Positions 54,777 through 63,467 of a DNA stretch of 64,000 nucleotides are shown here, in pieces. Both the position numbers and the translations under genes were made by a program. Numbering within the stretch: the stretch's first letter is position 1; each line of letters begins with the position of its first letter. Under the pieces are notes generated by a model. The model searched no databases. It saw only the letters and a program-made list of their open reading frames with translations, and was not told where the DNA came from. Origin of the DNA: Chloroflexota bacterium (GTDB lineage Bacteria > Chloroflexota > Dehalococcoidia > Tepidiformales > Tepidiformaceae); the NCBI GenBank assembly GCA_016191435.1, contig JACPOQ010000035.1, positions 496,001-560,000 on the forward strand, read 5' to 3'.

Positions 54777-56303
54777 TTAGTGGATCCGGCCAGAGTAGTC
54801 GATCTCTTCCATTTCCTCTTCGGTCTCTTCGACGAAGCGGGGAGCGCGTTTGGTCTTCTTCGCGGCGCCTTTCTTGGCCGTCTCTTCGACCTCTTCGGGG
54901 CGCTTGGGGAGCACGTCCTCCGCGAAACGGATGGCGGTCGGCCGGTTCTCCGGCAGCACCATCGTTGGGACTTCGTACTCTTCCTCTTCTTCTTCCTGCT
55001 CTTCCTCTTCGCCGTAATCCTCGGATTCGCGCTCTTCGCGGTCGGGGATAGCGACCGTCTCCATCGCTTCCGCGAACGGCACTTCGGCCTCGCGCTCGCC
55101 TTCGGCGGGGGCCACCGCCAATGCCGCGACGGGCGCCGGGCGCGACACGCCTGTCTCCGGCTGAAGCTCCGCCGCCGCCGCGACTTCTTCGGCCTCGGCG
55201 ATGATGTCGATGTCCGGCGCCTCGCCCGGGGCGAACGGCTCGAACGACGTCGGCGCCTCTTCCGTGCCGCTCGCGGTCTGGCTCTTGATGTCGATCCGCC
55301 AGCCCGTCAGCTTCGCCGCCAGGCGCGCGTTCTGGCCCTCCTTGCCAATCGCCAGCGAGATCATCCGGTCCGGCACCACGACGGTCGCCTTGTGTTCGTC
55401 CTGGTCGATCGCCACCTCAAGCACCTGCGCGGGGCTCAGTGCGTTCGAAACGAAGTTCGCCGGGTCCGCGTCCCACTTGATCACGTCGATGCGCTCGCCC
55501 GTGAGCTCGTTCACGATGTTCTGGATGCGCGACCCGCGCATGCCCACGCAGGCGCCAATCGGGTCGACGCTCGCGATGCGGGATGATACGGCGACTTTGC
55601 TGCGGTGCCCGCCTTCGCGCGCAATCGATTTGATCTCAACGGTGCCGTTGGCAATCTCCGGCACTTCCAGTTCGAACAGGCGGCGAAGCAGGCTGCGGTG
55701 CGCGCGGCTCACGATCACCTGCGGACCCTTCACCGCCCGCTCGACGCGCAGGATGATCACTTTCACCCGCTGGCCGGCGCGCAGATGCTCGTTCCGCACC
55801 TGCTCGCTGTACGGCAGGCTGGCTTCCGTGCCCTTGCCCAGTTCGACGATCGCCTGGCGAGACTCGACGCGCTGGACCGTGCCAACCACGATCTCGCCTT
55901 CCTTGCCCGCGTATTCGTCGAACACCGCATCGCGTTCCGCTTCGCGCAGCCGCTGCAGGACGACCTGCTTTGCCGTCTGCGCAGCGATGCGGCCCGCGTT
56001 CTCCGGGATCTTCTCTTCGAAGTCCAGCACGTCGCCCGGCTCGGCGTCGCGCTTGTACTTGCGCGCCTCCACGAGCGAAATCTCGACGTTCGGCTCCTCG
56101 ACCTCATCGACCACCGACATCTGGCGGTAGGCCCGGATATCGCCAACGTTTGCATCGATCTTCACATAAATGTTGGGCGCGTTTTCGCCGTCCCGGCGGT
56201 ACGCCGAGGTCAGCGCAGCCTCCACCGCCTCGAACACAACGTCTTTGGCAAGGTTCTTTTCAGCGGCCAGCTGAGCAATCGCAAGCAGGAATTCGTTCTT
56301 CAT
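54777..56303 (-). CDS. nusA: Transcription termination/antitermination protein NusA
   Basis: 508 residues from the ATG at 56303. The N-terminal RNA-polymerase-binding domain ([28 protein letters not shown]), an S1 domain ([21 protein letters not shown]) and two KH domains ([40 protein letters not shown]) are complete. A further ~150 residues are low-complexity and very acidic ([13 protein letters not shown]), then basic and acidic again, without the AR repeats of gamma-proteobacteria. Its leader holds an intrinsic terminator 11 bases before the start codon. Confidence 0.96.
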   Translation of the reverse strand: MKNEFLLAIAQLAAEKNLAKDVVFEAVEAALTSAYRRDGENAPNIYVKIDANVGDIRAYRQMSVVDEVEEPNVEISLVEARKYKRDAEPGDVLDFEEKIPENAGRIAAQTAKQVVLQRLREAERDAVFDEYAGKEGEIVVGTVQRVESRQAIVELGKGTEASLPYSEQVRNEHLRAGQRVKVIILRVERAVKGPQVIVSRAHRSLLRRLFELEVPEIANGTVEIKSIAREGGHRSKVAVSSRIASVDPIGACVGMRGSRIQNIVNELTGERIDVIKWDADPANFVSNALSPAQVLEVAIDQDEHKATVVVPDRMISLAIGKEGQNARLAAKLTGWRIDIKSQTASGTEEAPTSFEPFAPGEAPDIDIIAEAEEVAAAAELQPETGVSRPAPVAALAVAPAEGEREAEVPFAEAMETVAIPDREERESEDYGEEEEQEEEEEEYEVPTMVLPENRPTAIRFAEDVLPKRPEEVEETAKKGAAKKTKRAPRFVEETEEEMEEIDYSGRIH

Positions 56304-56313
56304 AAACCCCAAC

Positions 56314-56337
56314 AAAAAAGTGGGCTGAGAGCCCACT
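56314..56337 (-). terminator. Intrinsic terminator inside the nusA leader
   Basis: On the minus strand a perfect 8-bp stem AGTGGGCT / AGCCCACT with a 3-base loop, followed by six T (56319-56314). The nusA ATG is only 11 bases further on, after TTGGGG which must act as ribosome-binding site. The nearest promoter-like element is upstream of the hairpin, so nusA expression would need read-through. Confidence 0.85.
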
Positions 56338-56362
56338 CCTGTAAGGAATGCCTTCTCACCAT

Positions 56363-56371
56363 ACTATAGCA
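56363..56371 (-). promoter_or_regulatory. Extended -10 promoter upstream of nusA
   Basis: On the minus strand TGCTATAGT (TGn + TATAGT). Transcription would start near 56356, about 19 bases before the terminator hairpin and 53 before the nusA ATG. The -35 is poor. Confidence 0.5.
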
Positions 56372-56447
56372 CCCCGTGCAAGCCGTCACGGCGTCGCGGC
56401 TGCTTACGATGCGCCGCTCGGGTTAACTCGCGGTGAACGCCGGCACG

Positions 56448-58172
56448 TCAATCTTTCGGCGCCCGACCGGCCGCCGCCGCCGTCAGCAACGCCCGCACCG
56501 TTGCCACCGCATCATCCGCGCGCACGATTTCCGTCACGCCGTTCCGGCGGTCGCGCACCTCTACTCCGCCCTTCTCCAGCGCCCGCGGGCTGACCGTGAT
56601 GCGCACCGGCATCCCCAGCAGGTCCGCGTCCTTGAACTTCACCCCCGCCGATTCCCCACGGTCATCGACAAGCGCGCTCAGGCCGGCGGCCGCGAGTTCC
56701 GCCTCTACCGCCTCCAGCGCCGCCCCGACGGCTTCCTGTTCGAGGTTGAGCGCCACCACGTGCACGTCATACGGCGTGACCTCCACCGGCCAGATGATCC
56801 CGTTCGAGTCGTGGTTCGCTTCGATGCAGGCCGCGAGCATCCGCTCGACGCCGATCCCATAGCAGCCCATGACTGCCGGGTGACGCCCGCCTTCGTCATC
56901 GAGGTACTGCACCCCCATCGCCTCCGAATAGATTGTCCCGAGCTTGAAGACGTGGCCCATCTCTATGCCGCGGCGTACCTCAAGCGCGGCGCCGCACACC
57001 GGGCAGGCGTCGCCGCCGCGCGCGAGGGCGATGTCGGCGACCACCTCGGCCGTCCAATCGCGCCCATGGTTGACGTTGCGAATGTGGACATCGGCCTCGT
57101 TCGCGCCCGCCACCAGGTTCGCCGCCTCCACCGCGCTCGCGTCCGCGACCACGAGCATGTCGCTGAGCCCCACCGGACCCGCGGAGCCGGCGACAAGCCC
57201 CGCGTTTCGCACCATCGCGTCGTCCATGGGCTCCAGCTCGCGCGCCTTGAGCACGTTCTTCAGCTTGGTCTCGTTCACGTCCAGGTCGCCGCGGATGGCG
57301 ACGAATACGGGCTTGCCGTCCGCGCGGTAGAACACGGCCTTCGCCGTCTGGCGCGGCTCCACGCCCAGGAATACCGCGAGGTCCGCGATCGTCCGTTGTC
57401 CCGGCGTCGCCACGCGCTCCGTCGGCTGCGGCTCCGCCGCGATCGCGGGCGGGCGCCGGAAGTCGGCCTTCTCCGCGTTCGCTGCATACCCGCAGGATGG
57501 GCACAGCAGGATCTCGTCTTCGCCGTTGGGTGTGAGGTAGATGAACTCCTGGCTGTCCTTGCCACCGATCGCGCCCGAGTCCGCGGCCACCGGGATCACC
57601 GGCACCCCCGCCCGCTTGAAGATGCGCACGTAGGCATCGAATGCGCGCTGGTACGAGACATCCAGCGTGTCCCAGCCGGTGTCGAAGCTGTAGGCGTCCT
57701 TCATCGTGAACTCGCGCAGCCGCACCAGGCCGCCGCGCGGCCGCTGCTCATCCCGGAACTTCGTCTGGATCTGGTAGAGCGTGACCGGGAGGTCGCGATA
57801 GCTCTGGATCATGCGCCCCGCGAGGTCGCTCACGACCTCTTCGTGCGTCGGCCCGAGCGCGAAGCCGTGCTCGCGGCGGTCCGTCAATTGGAAGAGCGTG
57901 TCGCCCATCTGCGCGGCCCGGCCCGATTGCTCCCAGAGCTCGATCGGATGCAGCGCTGGCAAGTGCACCTCCTGGGCGCCGCTCGCGTCCATTTCGTCGC
58001 GGATGATCGCTTCCAGCCGCCGGAACACTCTCCAGCCCAACGGCGTGAACGAGTAGAGCCCTGCCGCCAGCCCCTTGATCAGTCCCGCCCGGAGGAGCAG
58101 CACGTGGCTCGGGAGCTCCGCATCGGCCGGCGCTTCGCGCAGTGTCTTCAGCAGCATTCGGCTCATCCGCAT
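56448..58172 (-). CDS. proS: Prolyl-tRNA synthetase (bacterial type, with editing domain)
   Basis: 574 residues. Class II motif 1 is in SFTPLGWRVFRRLEAIIRDEMD, motif 2 is TKFRDEQRPRGGLVRLREFTMKDAYSFD, and motif 3 is MGCYGIGVERMLAACIEANHD. An insert of about 180 residues between motifs 2 and 3 (FLGVEPRQTAKAVFYRADGK, then GPVGLSDMLVVADASAVEAAN) is the cis-editing (INS) domain that clears Ala-tRNA-Pro. GGAGGG precedes the ATG at 58172. It is upstream of, but separated by a terminator from, the nusA operon. Confidence 0.96.
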   Translation of the reverse strand: MRMSRMLLKTLREAPADAELPSHVLLLRAGLIKGLAAGLYSFTPLGWRVFRRLEAIIRDEMDASGAQEVHLPALHPIELWEQSGRAAQMGDTLFQLTDRREHGFALGPTHEEVVSDLAGRMIQSYRDLPVTLYQIQTKFRDEQRPRGGLVRLREFTMKDAYSFDTGWDTLDVSYQRAFDAYVRIFKRAGVPVIPVAADSGAIGGKDSQEFIYLTPNGEDEILLCPSCGYAANAEKADFRRPPAIAAEPQPTERVATPGQRTIADLAVFLGVEPRQTAKAVFYRADGKPVFVAIRGDLDVNETKLKNVLKARELEPMDDAMVRNAGLVAGSAGPVGLSDMLVVADASAVEAANLVAGANEADVHIRNVNHGRDWTAEVVADIALARGGDACPVCGAALEVRRGIEMGHVFKLGTIYSEAMGVQYLDDEGGRHPAVMGCYGIGVERMLAACIEANHDSNGIIWPVEVTPYDVHVVALNLEQEAVGAALEAVEAELAAAGLSALVDDRGESAGVKFKDADLLGMPVRITVSPRALEKGGVEVRDRRNGVTEIVRADDAVATVRALLTAAAAGRAPKD

Positions 58173-58533
58173 CGTGCGATTCCCTCCGGGTGTGGGTGAA
58201 ACGGTGCGGTTCGGCCGCGGCTTCGGTCAAGCACCGTGCCCTTGCTCGTTGCCCGTACTGGGCCCCGGCATCGTCACCGGCCCGTCGTTCAGGTGCTCGC
58301 CGGGCGCGCCGCGCGCAGCGGAGTCCGGCGCGCGACGCCTCGCGAAGCCGGAACGACGTCCCGCACCCCGGCCCACGGTCCTCGGCTAGATCAGGCGCCG
58401 GGAGCGAGCAAGTATTTACCGCGGTCAAGAAGGTGTTCGTTTCATCACAAATCTTACCGATCTATGCCTTCCATCTATGCATCGATAGCCGATAATAGCG
58501 GTGAGGGACCACAGGGGATTGGGGAGGAACGCC
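58173..58533. other. Intergenic region between divergent proS and the 66-aa ORF
   Basis: No gene is supported here. Visible elements: a 7-bp inverted repeat ACGGTGC / GCACCGT at 58201-58207 and 58231-58237, just ahead of the proS ribosome-binding site; a direct repeat ATCTATGC at 58460-58467 and 58473-58480; and a GATAAT at about 58490 that might serve as -10 for the small ORF. I looked for a T-box leader for proS and did not find its conserved core. Confidence 0.5.
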
Positions 58534-58734
58534 ATGAGTGGCATTTTCTACGACCCGCAAGCGCGCAGGCTTCGTACCGTCGATAGCGGCACACCGCGGC
58601 CTGAATGGGCATTCGTGACGCACAACCTCGATGCCGGCGAGTACCACTGCCGCCGCATCATGCGCGAGTGGCTCCCCACCGAAGTGCTTTCCATGATCGA
58701 CTGGTCGGACTGCCGCGAACGCCGTTCGGCCTGA
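58534..58734 (+). CDS. Conserved-looking 66-aa hypothetical protein
   Basis: 66 residues: a Tyr/Arg-rich start (SGIFYDPQARRLRTVDSG), then PEWAFVTHNLDAGEYHCRRI and a Trp-rich end (WLPTEVLSMIDWSDCRE). GGGGAGG seven bases before the ATG at 58534 strongly supports translation. I do not recognise the family. The NadD-like gene starts 18 bases downstream, so the two are probably co-transcribed. Confidence 0.7.
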   Translation: MSGIFYDPQARRLRTVDSGTPRPEWAFVTHNLDAGEYHCRRIMREWLPTEVLSMIDWSDCRERRSA

Positions 58735-58752
58735 GCGCGATACCATGGGCGT

Positions 58753-59469
58753 GTGCTCCTGAGCGATATCGCCGAACGTCTTGCCGAGCTCGCCGAATCA
58801 CCAGGGTTTTCCGTAGCCCGTTTCGATGACGGCGATCCGTTCGCGGGCCGCGTTGCCGTCCTGCCCTCGGCCTACAACCCGCCGACCCGCGCACACACAT
58901 CGCTGCTGGAGGTCGGCGCCGCCACCGAGGGCGTCAGCGCTGCTGCGGCCTTGCTGAGCACAACGAACGTCGATAAACAGCTCTTCGGCGCGCCGCTTTC
59001 GCACCGCGTGGGCATGCTCCTGGCCGCGCGTTCCGCTGAGCCGGGGCTCGCAGTCCTTTCCACCAACGCCGCCCGCTTCGCCGACCAGGCCGAGGCGCTG
59101 CGCATCCAATACGGGCGCGTCGAGTTCGACTTCATCGCCGGCTTCGACACCCTCGTGCGGATTTTCGATGAGCGCTATTACCAGGACATGCCCGCCACGC
59201 TGGACCGCTTCTTCGCGGCGCACCGGCTGATCGCCACCAACCGCGCCCAGGCCACGATCGACGCGGTGCGCGAGTTCGTCGATCAGCCGCGCGTGCGGCC
59301 GTATCGCGCGCGCATCATCGTCCGCGAGCTCGACCCCCACCCAGCTTCGCTGTCATCGACACAGGCGCGGCAGCACGCGGAGCGCGGCGACCATCCGCCC
59401 GCGGTGCTCCCGGCCGTGGCCGCGTACATCCGCGAGCACGGCCTCTACGCCGCATCACCCGAGGCGTGA
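58753..59469 (+). CDS. NadD-like nucleotidyltransferase
   Basis: 238 residues of the nucleotidylyltransferase superfamily. The nucleotide-binding motif is LPSAYNPPTRAHTSLLE (in place of GxFNPxHxGH) near residues 36-52, and the second signature is LSSTQARQHAERGD (like ISST-x-IR) near 198. NadD joins ATP and nicotinate mononucleotide in NAD synthesis. The changed first motif and the extra N-terminus suggest a divergent member, so the substrate is not certain. GTG start at 58753. Confidence 0.75.
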   Translation: MLLSDIAERLAELAESPGFSVARFDDGDPFAGRVAVLPSAYNPPTRAHTSLLEVGAATEGVSAAAALLSTTNVDKQLFGAPLSHRVGMLLAARSAEPGLAVLSTNAARFADQAEALRIQYGRVEFDFIAGFDTLVRIFDERYYQDMPATLDRFFAAHRLIATNRAQATIDAVREFVDQPRVRPYRARIIVRELDPHPASLSSTQARQHAERGDHPPAVLPAVAAYIREHGLYAASPEA

Positions 59470-59470
59470 T

Positions 59471-59782
59471 TTAGAGGTAGACTGCGATCGTGCTGCAGCT
59501 CTCGGCCGGCAGCTTGCCCTTCAGCCGCTGCCCGAGCGGCGTGAGCACCAATGCCGTGGTCGCGTCCGCGGGGTCGAAGCGGTGCTCAGCAAGCCCCGCC
59601 GCCACGAGCGACGCGATCGCGGCATCGAACATCTCTCGCGGCGTGGCCCGCGTTTCGAAGACTTCTGCGAAGAGCGTGTCGGGCAACGCCGGCCCAAACC
59701 GCAACAGGAAGCGCAGCGCGATCAGCTGCACCGGATCCACGTCTACGCGGACGCGGTGCCGGCGCCGCCACGGCAGCTTCAT
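59471..59782 (-). CDS. Hypothetical protein, winged-helix-like
   Basis: 103 residues beginning with a very basic stretch (MKLPWRRRHRVRVDV). The middle, VQLIALRFLLRFGPALPDTLFAEVFETRATPREMFDAAIASLVAAGLAEH, has the helix-turn-helix and wing spacing of a small winged-helix domain. The ATG overlaps the stop of the CaiB/BaiF gene (ATGA), so it is coupled to it. No family recognised; it could be a regulator. Confidence 0.6.
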   Translation of the reverse strand: MKLPWRRRHRVRVDVDPVQLIALRFLLRFGPALPDTLFAEVFETRATPREMFDAAIASLVAAGLAEHRFDPADATTALVLTPLGQRLKGKLPAESCSTIAVYL

Positions 59783-61011
59783 CCCCTGATCGCCGAGATG
59801 TCGGGGCCGCCCTCGGTCGCGACCACACGCCGCTCGCGCAGGGCGTCGATTTCGCCGTCGCTGAGCCCGAGCAGCTCCCGCAGCACGGCGCGGGTGTCCT
59901 GCCCGAGGTCCGGCGGCGGGCCTTTGATGCCGCTTTCGTTGCGCGAAAGCCGGATCGGTGTGTTCGCGATGGTCATCGTCCCGGCGGTGGGGTGGGCGAC
60001 GGCGCGGAGCATGCCCCGCGATTGGATCTGCGGGTCGGCGGCGGCCTGCGCGATCGTATTGACCGGCCCGCAGGGGATCCCGGCCGCCAGCAGGTCTTCC
60101 AGCCACGCCGCCGTAGGCCGCCGCCGGAACGCGGCGATGAGCACCGGCTCGAGTTCCGCGTGCCGGGCGGTGCGCCGCGGGCTCGTGCCGAACCGCGGGT
60201 CGTCGATGAGCTCGGGAACGCCGAGGATGCCACAGAACACCGCCCACTGGTTCTCCTCGCCGAACCCCAGCGCGACCACGAGGTGGCCGTCGGCGGTGGG
60301 AAACGCCTGGAACGGCGTCGCGCTCGGATGGCGCGTGCCGATCGCCTCCGGCGCTTCTCCGGTCACGAAATAGCGCATGAACGCATTCTCGAGCGCGCTC
60401 ACCTGGCAATCGAGCATGCTGATGTCGATGGCCTGTCCTCGCCCGCTGCGTCCGCGCTCGTGGAGCGCTGCAAGGATCGCGATCGCGGCATAAAGTCCGG
60501 CAACAATGTCCCCATACGAAGCGCCGGGTCGCACGGGCCCTCCGCCGGCCTCGCCCGTAATCGACATGATCCCGCCCATGCCCTGCACCACGATGTCGAG
60601 CGCCGGGCGGTCGCGGTACGGGCCCGTCTGCCCGAAGCCGGAAATGCTGGCGAAGATGAGGCGTGGATTCCGCGACGCCAGCGCTTCGTAGCCCACGCCG
60701 AGCCGCTCCATCGTGCCCGGTGTGAAGTTCTCCAGGACGACATCGGCCGTTTCCGCCAGCGACAAGAAGAGTTCGCGCCCCTCGTCGCTGCGCAGGTCGA
60801 TCGCGATGGACCGCTTGCCCCGGTTGATCGAGAAGAAATAGCCGCTCCAGCCGTTCTGGTATGGGCTCGTGGTGCGCGCGATGTCGCCGTAGGGCGGACG
60901 CTCGCATTTGATGACGTCGGCGCCAAGGTCGCAGAGGACCATCGAGGCATACGGCCCGGATAGCACCCACGTGCAGTCGAGGATGGTGATCCCGTCGAGG
61001 GGTCTGCTCAA
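59779..61011 (-). CDS. CaiB/BaiF family CoA-transferase
   Basis: 410 residues, the usual length. It starts SRPLDGITILDCTWVLSGPYASMVLCDLGADVIKCE and contains FFSINRGKRSIAIDLRSDEGRE, then VVLENFTPGTMERLG with the catalytic-type Glu/Asp region; the interlaced-dimer C-terminal part ends in ELLGLSDGEIDALRERRVV. Class III CoA-transferases move CoA between organic acids, e.g. in carnitine, oxalate or aromatic metabolism. The TTG start at 61011 has GGAGG upstream. Confidence 0.92.
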   Translation of the reverse strand: MSRPLDGITILDCTWVLSGPYASMVLCDLGADVIKCERPPYGDIARTTSPYQNGWSGYFFSINRGKRSIAIDLRSDEGRELFLSLAETADVVLENFTPGTMERLGVGYEALASRNPRLIFASISGFGQTGPYRDRPALDIVVQGMGGIMSITGEAGGGPVRPGASYGDIVAGLYAAIAILAALHERGRSGRGQAIDISMLDCQVSALENAFMRYFVTGEAPEAIGTRHPSATPFQAFPTADGHLVVALGFGEENQWAVFCGILGVPELIDDPRFGTSPRRTARHAELEPVLIAAFRRRPTAAWLEDLLAAGIPCGPVNTIAQAAADPQIQSRGMLRAVAHPTAGTMTIANTPIRLSRNESGIKGPPPDLGQDTRAVLRELLGLSDGEIDALRERRVVATEGGPDISAIRG

Positions 61012-61117
61012 ATCCGCCTCCGCCGCTTCCGTCGTTATACCGTGGCGATGGGCGTGGGTCGACGAGCGAGAGGCCTGCTGGCGAGCCCGGACCTATGGGC
61101 GGCGAAGGACCTGCCCG

Positions 61118-61906
61118 TCAGGCGCGCGCGGCGCGGCGGCGCTCCTGGTAGCTCCGCACCTTCGTCCGGTTGCCGCAGATCGCCATCACGCACCATGTCC
61201 CCGTGCGATTGCGGGACGAGTCGTAGAAGGTGCCGGGGCAATCGTGCGCGGCGCAGATCTTCATCCGCGGCCACGTGCCATCGCGCATCGCTTCGAACAC
61301 GATCGCGAGGAGCCTGCCGATCGCGGCGTTCGCCCCGGAGGCGCGCGGCGCCAGCTCCGGGGCGTCCCCGGTCGCGAAGCGGAACTCGAGCGGCGCATCC
61401 GCGGCGATACGGTCGAGCGATTCCAGCACCGAGGAGTCGAGCGGTACCCCGTTGTTGGCCTCGGCCATCTCCCGCAGCAAGAGCCGGAGCTCCAGCAGCC
61501 GCTCCAGCCCCTCGGCCGTGATCGCTTCCGATTCCCCAATGAGACCGCGCTCGGCGAGCCACTTTTGTGCCGCCACGGGCGAGATGAGGCCTTCGACCTG
61601 GGGCTCCCCGGGGGAGGCATCGAGGCGCCGAGTCAGCCGGCGGCCGCGCAAGATGGCGCTCACGTGCCCCTGGACGAACCCGTAGTCGGCGGCGAGCGTG
61701 GCCTGCGATTCGCCCGCTTCGAAACGGCGCCGGATCTCCTCCGCCACGCGCAGGTCTTCCTCTCCGGGCTCGGTGACCACGGCTTCCATGAGCTCCTGCA
61801 CGAGGCGCAGCGTACCGGGCGCCGGTGTGCGCTCTCGCTCTGCCTCGGCGAGGCGGAGAACCCCGCGCGGGGGGGCCTCATCGCGGGTGAAGGGCTGGTC
61901 TGTCAC
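61118..61906 (-). CDS. CGNR zinc-finger (ABATE-like) regulator with internal helix-turn-helix
   Basis: 262 residues from the GTG at 61906. The C-terminus is a CGNR zinc finger: MKICAAHDCPGTFYDSSRNRTGTWCVMAICGNRTKVRSYQERR, with four Cys/His ligands and the CGNR signature. The N-terminal part has an insertion reading QATLAADYGFVQGHVSAILRGRRLT near residues 63-87 that looks like a helix-turn-helix. The GTG has only a GGGG upstream. It is probably a DNA-binding stress or ligand-responsive regulator; the target is unknown. Confidence 0.82.
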   Translation of the reverse strand: MTDQPFTRDEAPPRGVLRLAEAERERTPAPGTLRLVQELMEAVVTEPGEEDLRVAEEIRRRFEAGESQATLAADYGFVQGHVSAILRGRRLTRRLDASPGEPQVEGLISPVAAQKWLAERGLIGESEAITAEGLERLLELRLLLREMAEANNGVPLDSSVLESLDRIAADAPLEFRFATGDAPELAPRASGANAAIGRLLAIVFEAMRDGTWPRMKICAAHDCPGTFYDSSRNRTGTWCVMAICGNRTKVRSYQERRRAARA

Positions 61907-61985
61907 GGCCCCATTCTTGCACGATCGTGAATTCCGCACAACACCGACCAAAGATATTTACAGGTTAGTGAATCGGCTTGTCATC

Positions 61986-62140
61986 ATGATTGGTGGAACC
62001 GTCGCGACCCTGGCCATCGGCCAAGGGCGCTCTTCCCGGCCTTCGTCGGCGGGCTGCTGGTCTTCCTCGCCACCCGTCGCGCGGGCATCGTGTTCCGGCG
62101 CCGTCCATCAAGAAGCCCCGAGTTCCAGCTCGCAGCCTGA
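61986..62140 (+). pseudogene. Small two-helix membrane protein with a frameshift
   Basis: From the ATG at 61986 (or an in-frame GTG at 61968) the first part reads MIGGTVATLAIGQG. With one base restored in the GGG run at 62025-62027 it continues ALFPAFVGGLLVFLATRRAG to a stop at 62138-62140. That gives about 52-58 residues with two hydrophobic helices and a basic tail. As sequenced the frame is broken. No ribosome-binding site is clear. Function unknown. Confidence 0.4.
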
Positions 62141-62165
62141 CCGCCAGGTAGACGCCGAACAGCGC

Positions 62166-62198
62166 GCCCCCGGATTGGCGGCAGCCAGTCCCGGGGGC
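62166..62198. other. Long hairpin between convergent ends
   Basis: GCCCCCGG-ATTGGC-ggca-GCCAGT-C-CCGGGGGC folds into a 14-bp stem with one bulged C. It lies 47 bases after the stop of the cysteine desulfurase gene on the minus strand. No U-tract is seen, so it may be a weak terminator or an mRNA-stabilising hairpin. Confidence 0.45.
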
Positions 62199-62245
62199 CT
62201 TCGCGTTGCGCACCCATCGAGGGAAACCGGACGGCGTGGGGCGAA

Positions 62246-63421
62246 TCAGGTCAGCGCGAGCGACGCCGCCCGCGCTTGCAGCGCCTCGCCGGGGATGACC
62301 TGGATGACCTCTTCGATTTCCGCCTCCGTCGTCGCTTCGCCGAGGCTGAAGCGCACGCTCCCGACCGCACGGCGGATAGGGACGCCCATCGCCATCAGCA
62401 CATGCGATGGCTCCCAGGTGGAGTTCGAACAGGCACTGCCCGAACTCGCGGCGATGCCCCGCCGGTCCAGCCCGGCGACCAGCGCCTCGCTCTCGATGCC
62501 CTCGAAGGAAATGTTCAGGTTGTTCGGGAGGCAATCGACCTGGCAGCCGTTAACCGCGGCGCCGGGCGTCGTTGCGAGAATCCCGTCGCGCAGCCGCTCC
62601 CGCAGGCGCCGCACCCGTGCCGTCCGCTCGGAGATACCGGCGACCGCGAATTCGAGCGCCGCGGCTGTCCCGGCGATGCCGGCGACGTTCTCGGTGCCTG
62701 CGCGCTTCTGCATCTCCTGGCCGCCACCATGAATCAGTTGGCGAAAGGGCGTCGCGCGCCGGAGGTAGAGCACACCGGAGCCCTTTGGGCCGCCGAACTT
62801 GTGCGAAGACATGCTGAGCGCATCGACACCCAGCGTGTCGGCGTCCAGGGGCAGCCAGCCAGGCGCCTGGACGGCGTCGGTGTGCAGTAACACGCGGTGT
62901 TGCCGCTGGCTGGCGTACTCCCGCACGAGCCGCGCGATCTCCGCGACGGGCTGCACGGTGCCGACTTCGTTGTTGGCGAGCATCACGCTCGCGAGCACCG
63001 TCTCTGGCCGCAACGCCGCTTCAAACTCATCGACACTGATGCGGCCGGAGCCATCGCACCCGATGTACGTGACCTCGAAGCCGAGCTCTTCGAGGAACTG
63101 TGCGACGTGCAGGCCGGCGTGATGCTCGATCGCAGTCGTGATGACGTGGTTCCCGGAGCCCGCGCGGCGCATCGCGTACGCGATGCCGAGGCAGGCGGCG
63201 TTGATGCTCTCCGTGCCGCCGCTCGTGAAGACGATCTCCGTGGGCCGCGCGCCGATGCATCCCGCGACCGTGGCCCGGGCCTGGTCCACCGCCGCCTGCG
63301 CCTCCCGCCCGATGCGGTAGAGGCCGCTGGGGTTACCGAACGCACCACCGAGGTACGGCGCCATCGCGTCGCGGGCGCGCGCGTTGAGCGGCCCCGTGGC
63401 GGCGTAGTCGAGGTAGATCAT
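62246..63421 (-). CDS. Cysteine desulfurase (NifS/IscS family)
   Basis: 391 residues. It starts MIYLDYAATGPLNARA. The PLP-binding lysine is in SMSSHKFGGPKGSGVLYL near residue 206, and the catalytic Cys is in GIAASSGSACSNSTWEPSHVL near residue 330. It removes sulfur from cysteine for Fe-S cluster, thiamine or tRNA thiolation pathways. No iscU, sufU or mnmA neighbour is visible in the window. Confidence 0.94.
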   Translation of the reverse strand: MIYLDYAATGPLNARARDAMAPYLGGAFGNPSGLYRIGREAQAAVDQARATVAGCIGARPTEIVFTSGGTESINAACLGIAYAMRRAGSGNHVITTAIEHHAGLHVAQFLEELGFEVTYIGCDGSGRISVDEFEAALRPETVLASVMLANNEVGTVQPVAEIARLVREYASQRQHRVLLHTDAVQAPGWLPLDADTLGVDALSMSSHKFGGPKGSGVLYLRRATPFRQLIHGGGQEMQKRAGTENVAGIAGTAAALEFAVAGISERTARVRRLRERLRDGILATTPGAAVNGCQVDCLPNNLNISFEGIESEALVAGLDRRGIAASSGSACSNSTWEPSHVLMAMGVPIRRAVGSVRFSLGEATTEAEIEEVIQVIPGEALQARAASLALT

Positions 63422-63467
63422 CGTGACTTAGCGTAGCAGGCTCCCGAGCGGCGGCGCTCGCTACGCC

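Noticed and set aside
57748-58428. Minus-strand frame covering the proS leader and 5' end
   Set aside because: Composition is random-like and it overlaps proS in another frame; no start signal.
58173-58440. T-box riboswitch upstream of proS
   Set aside because: The leader is long enough, but I could not find the conserved T-box sequence or a convincing stem I with a proline specifier; only a 7-bp hairpin is clear.
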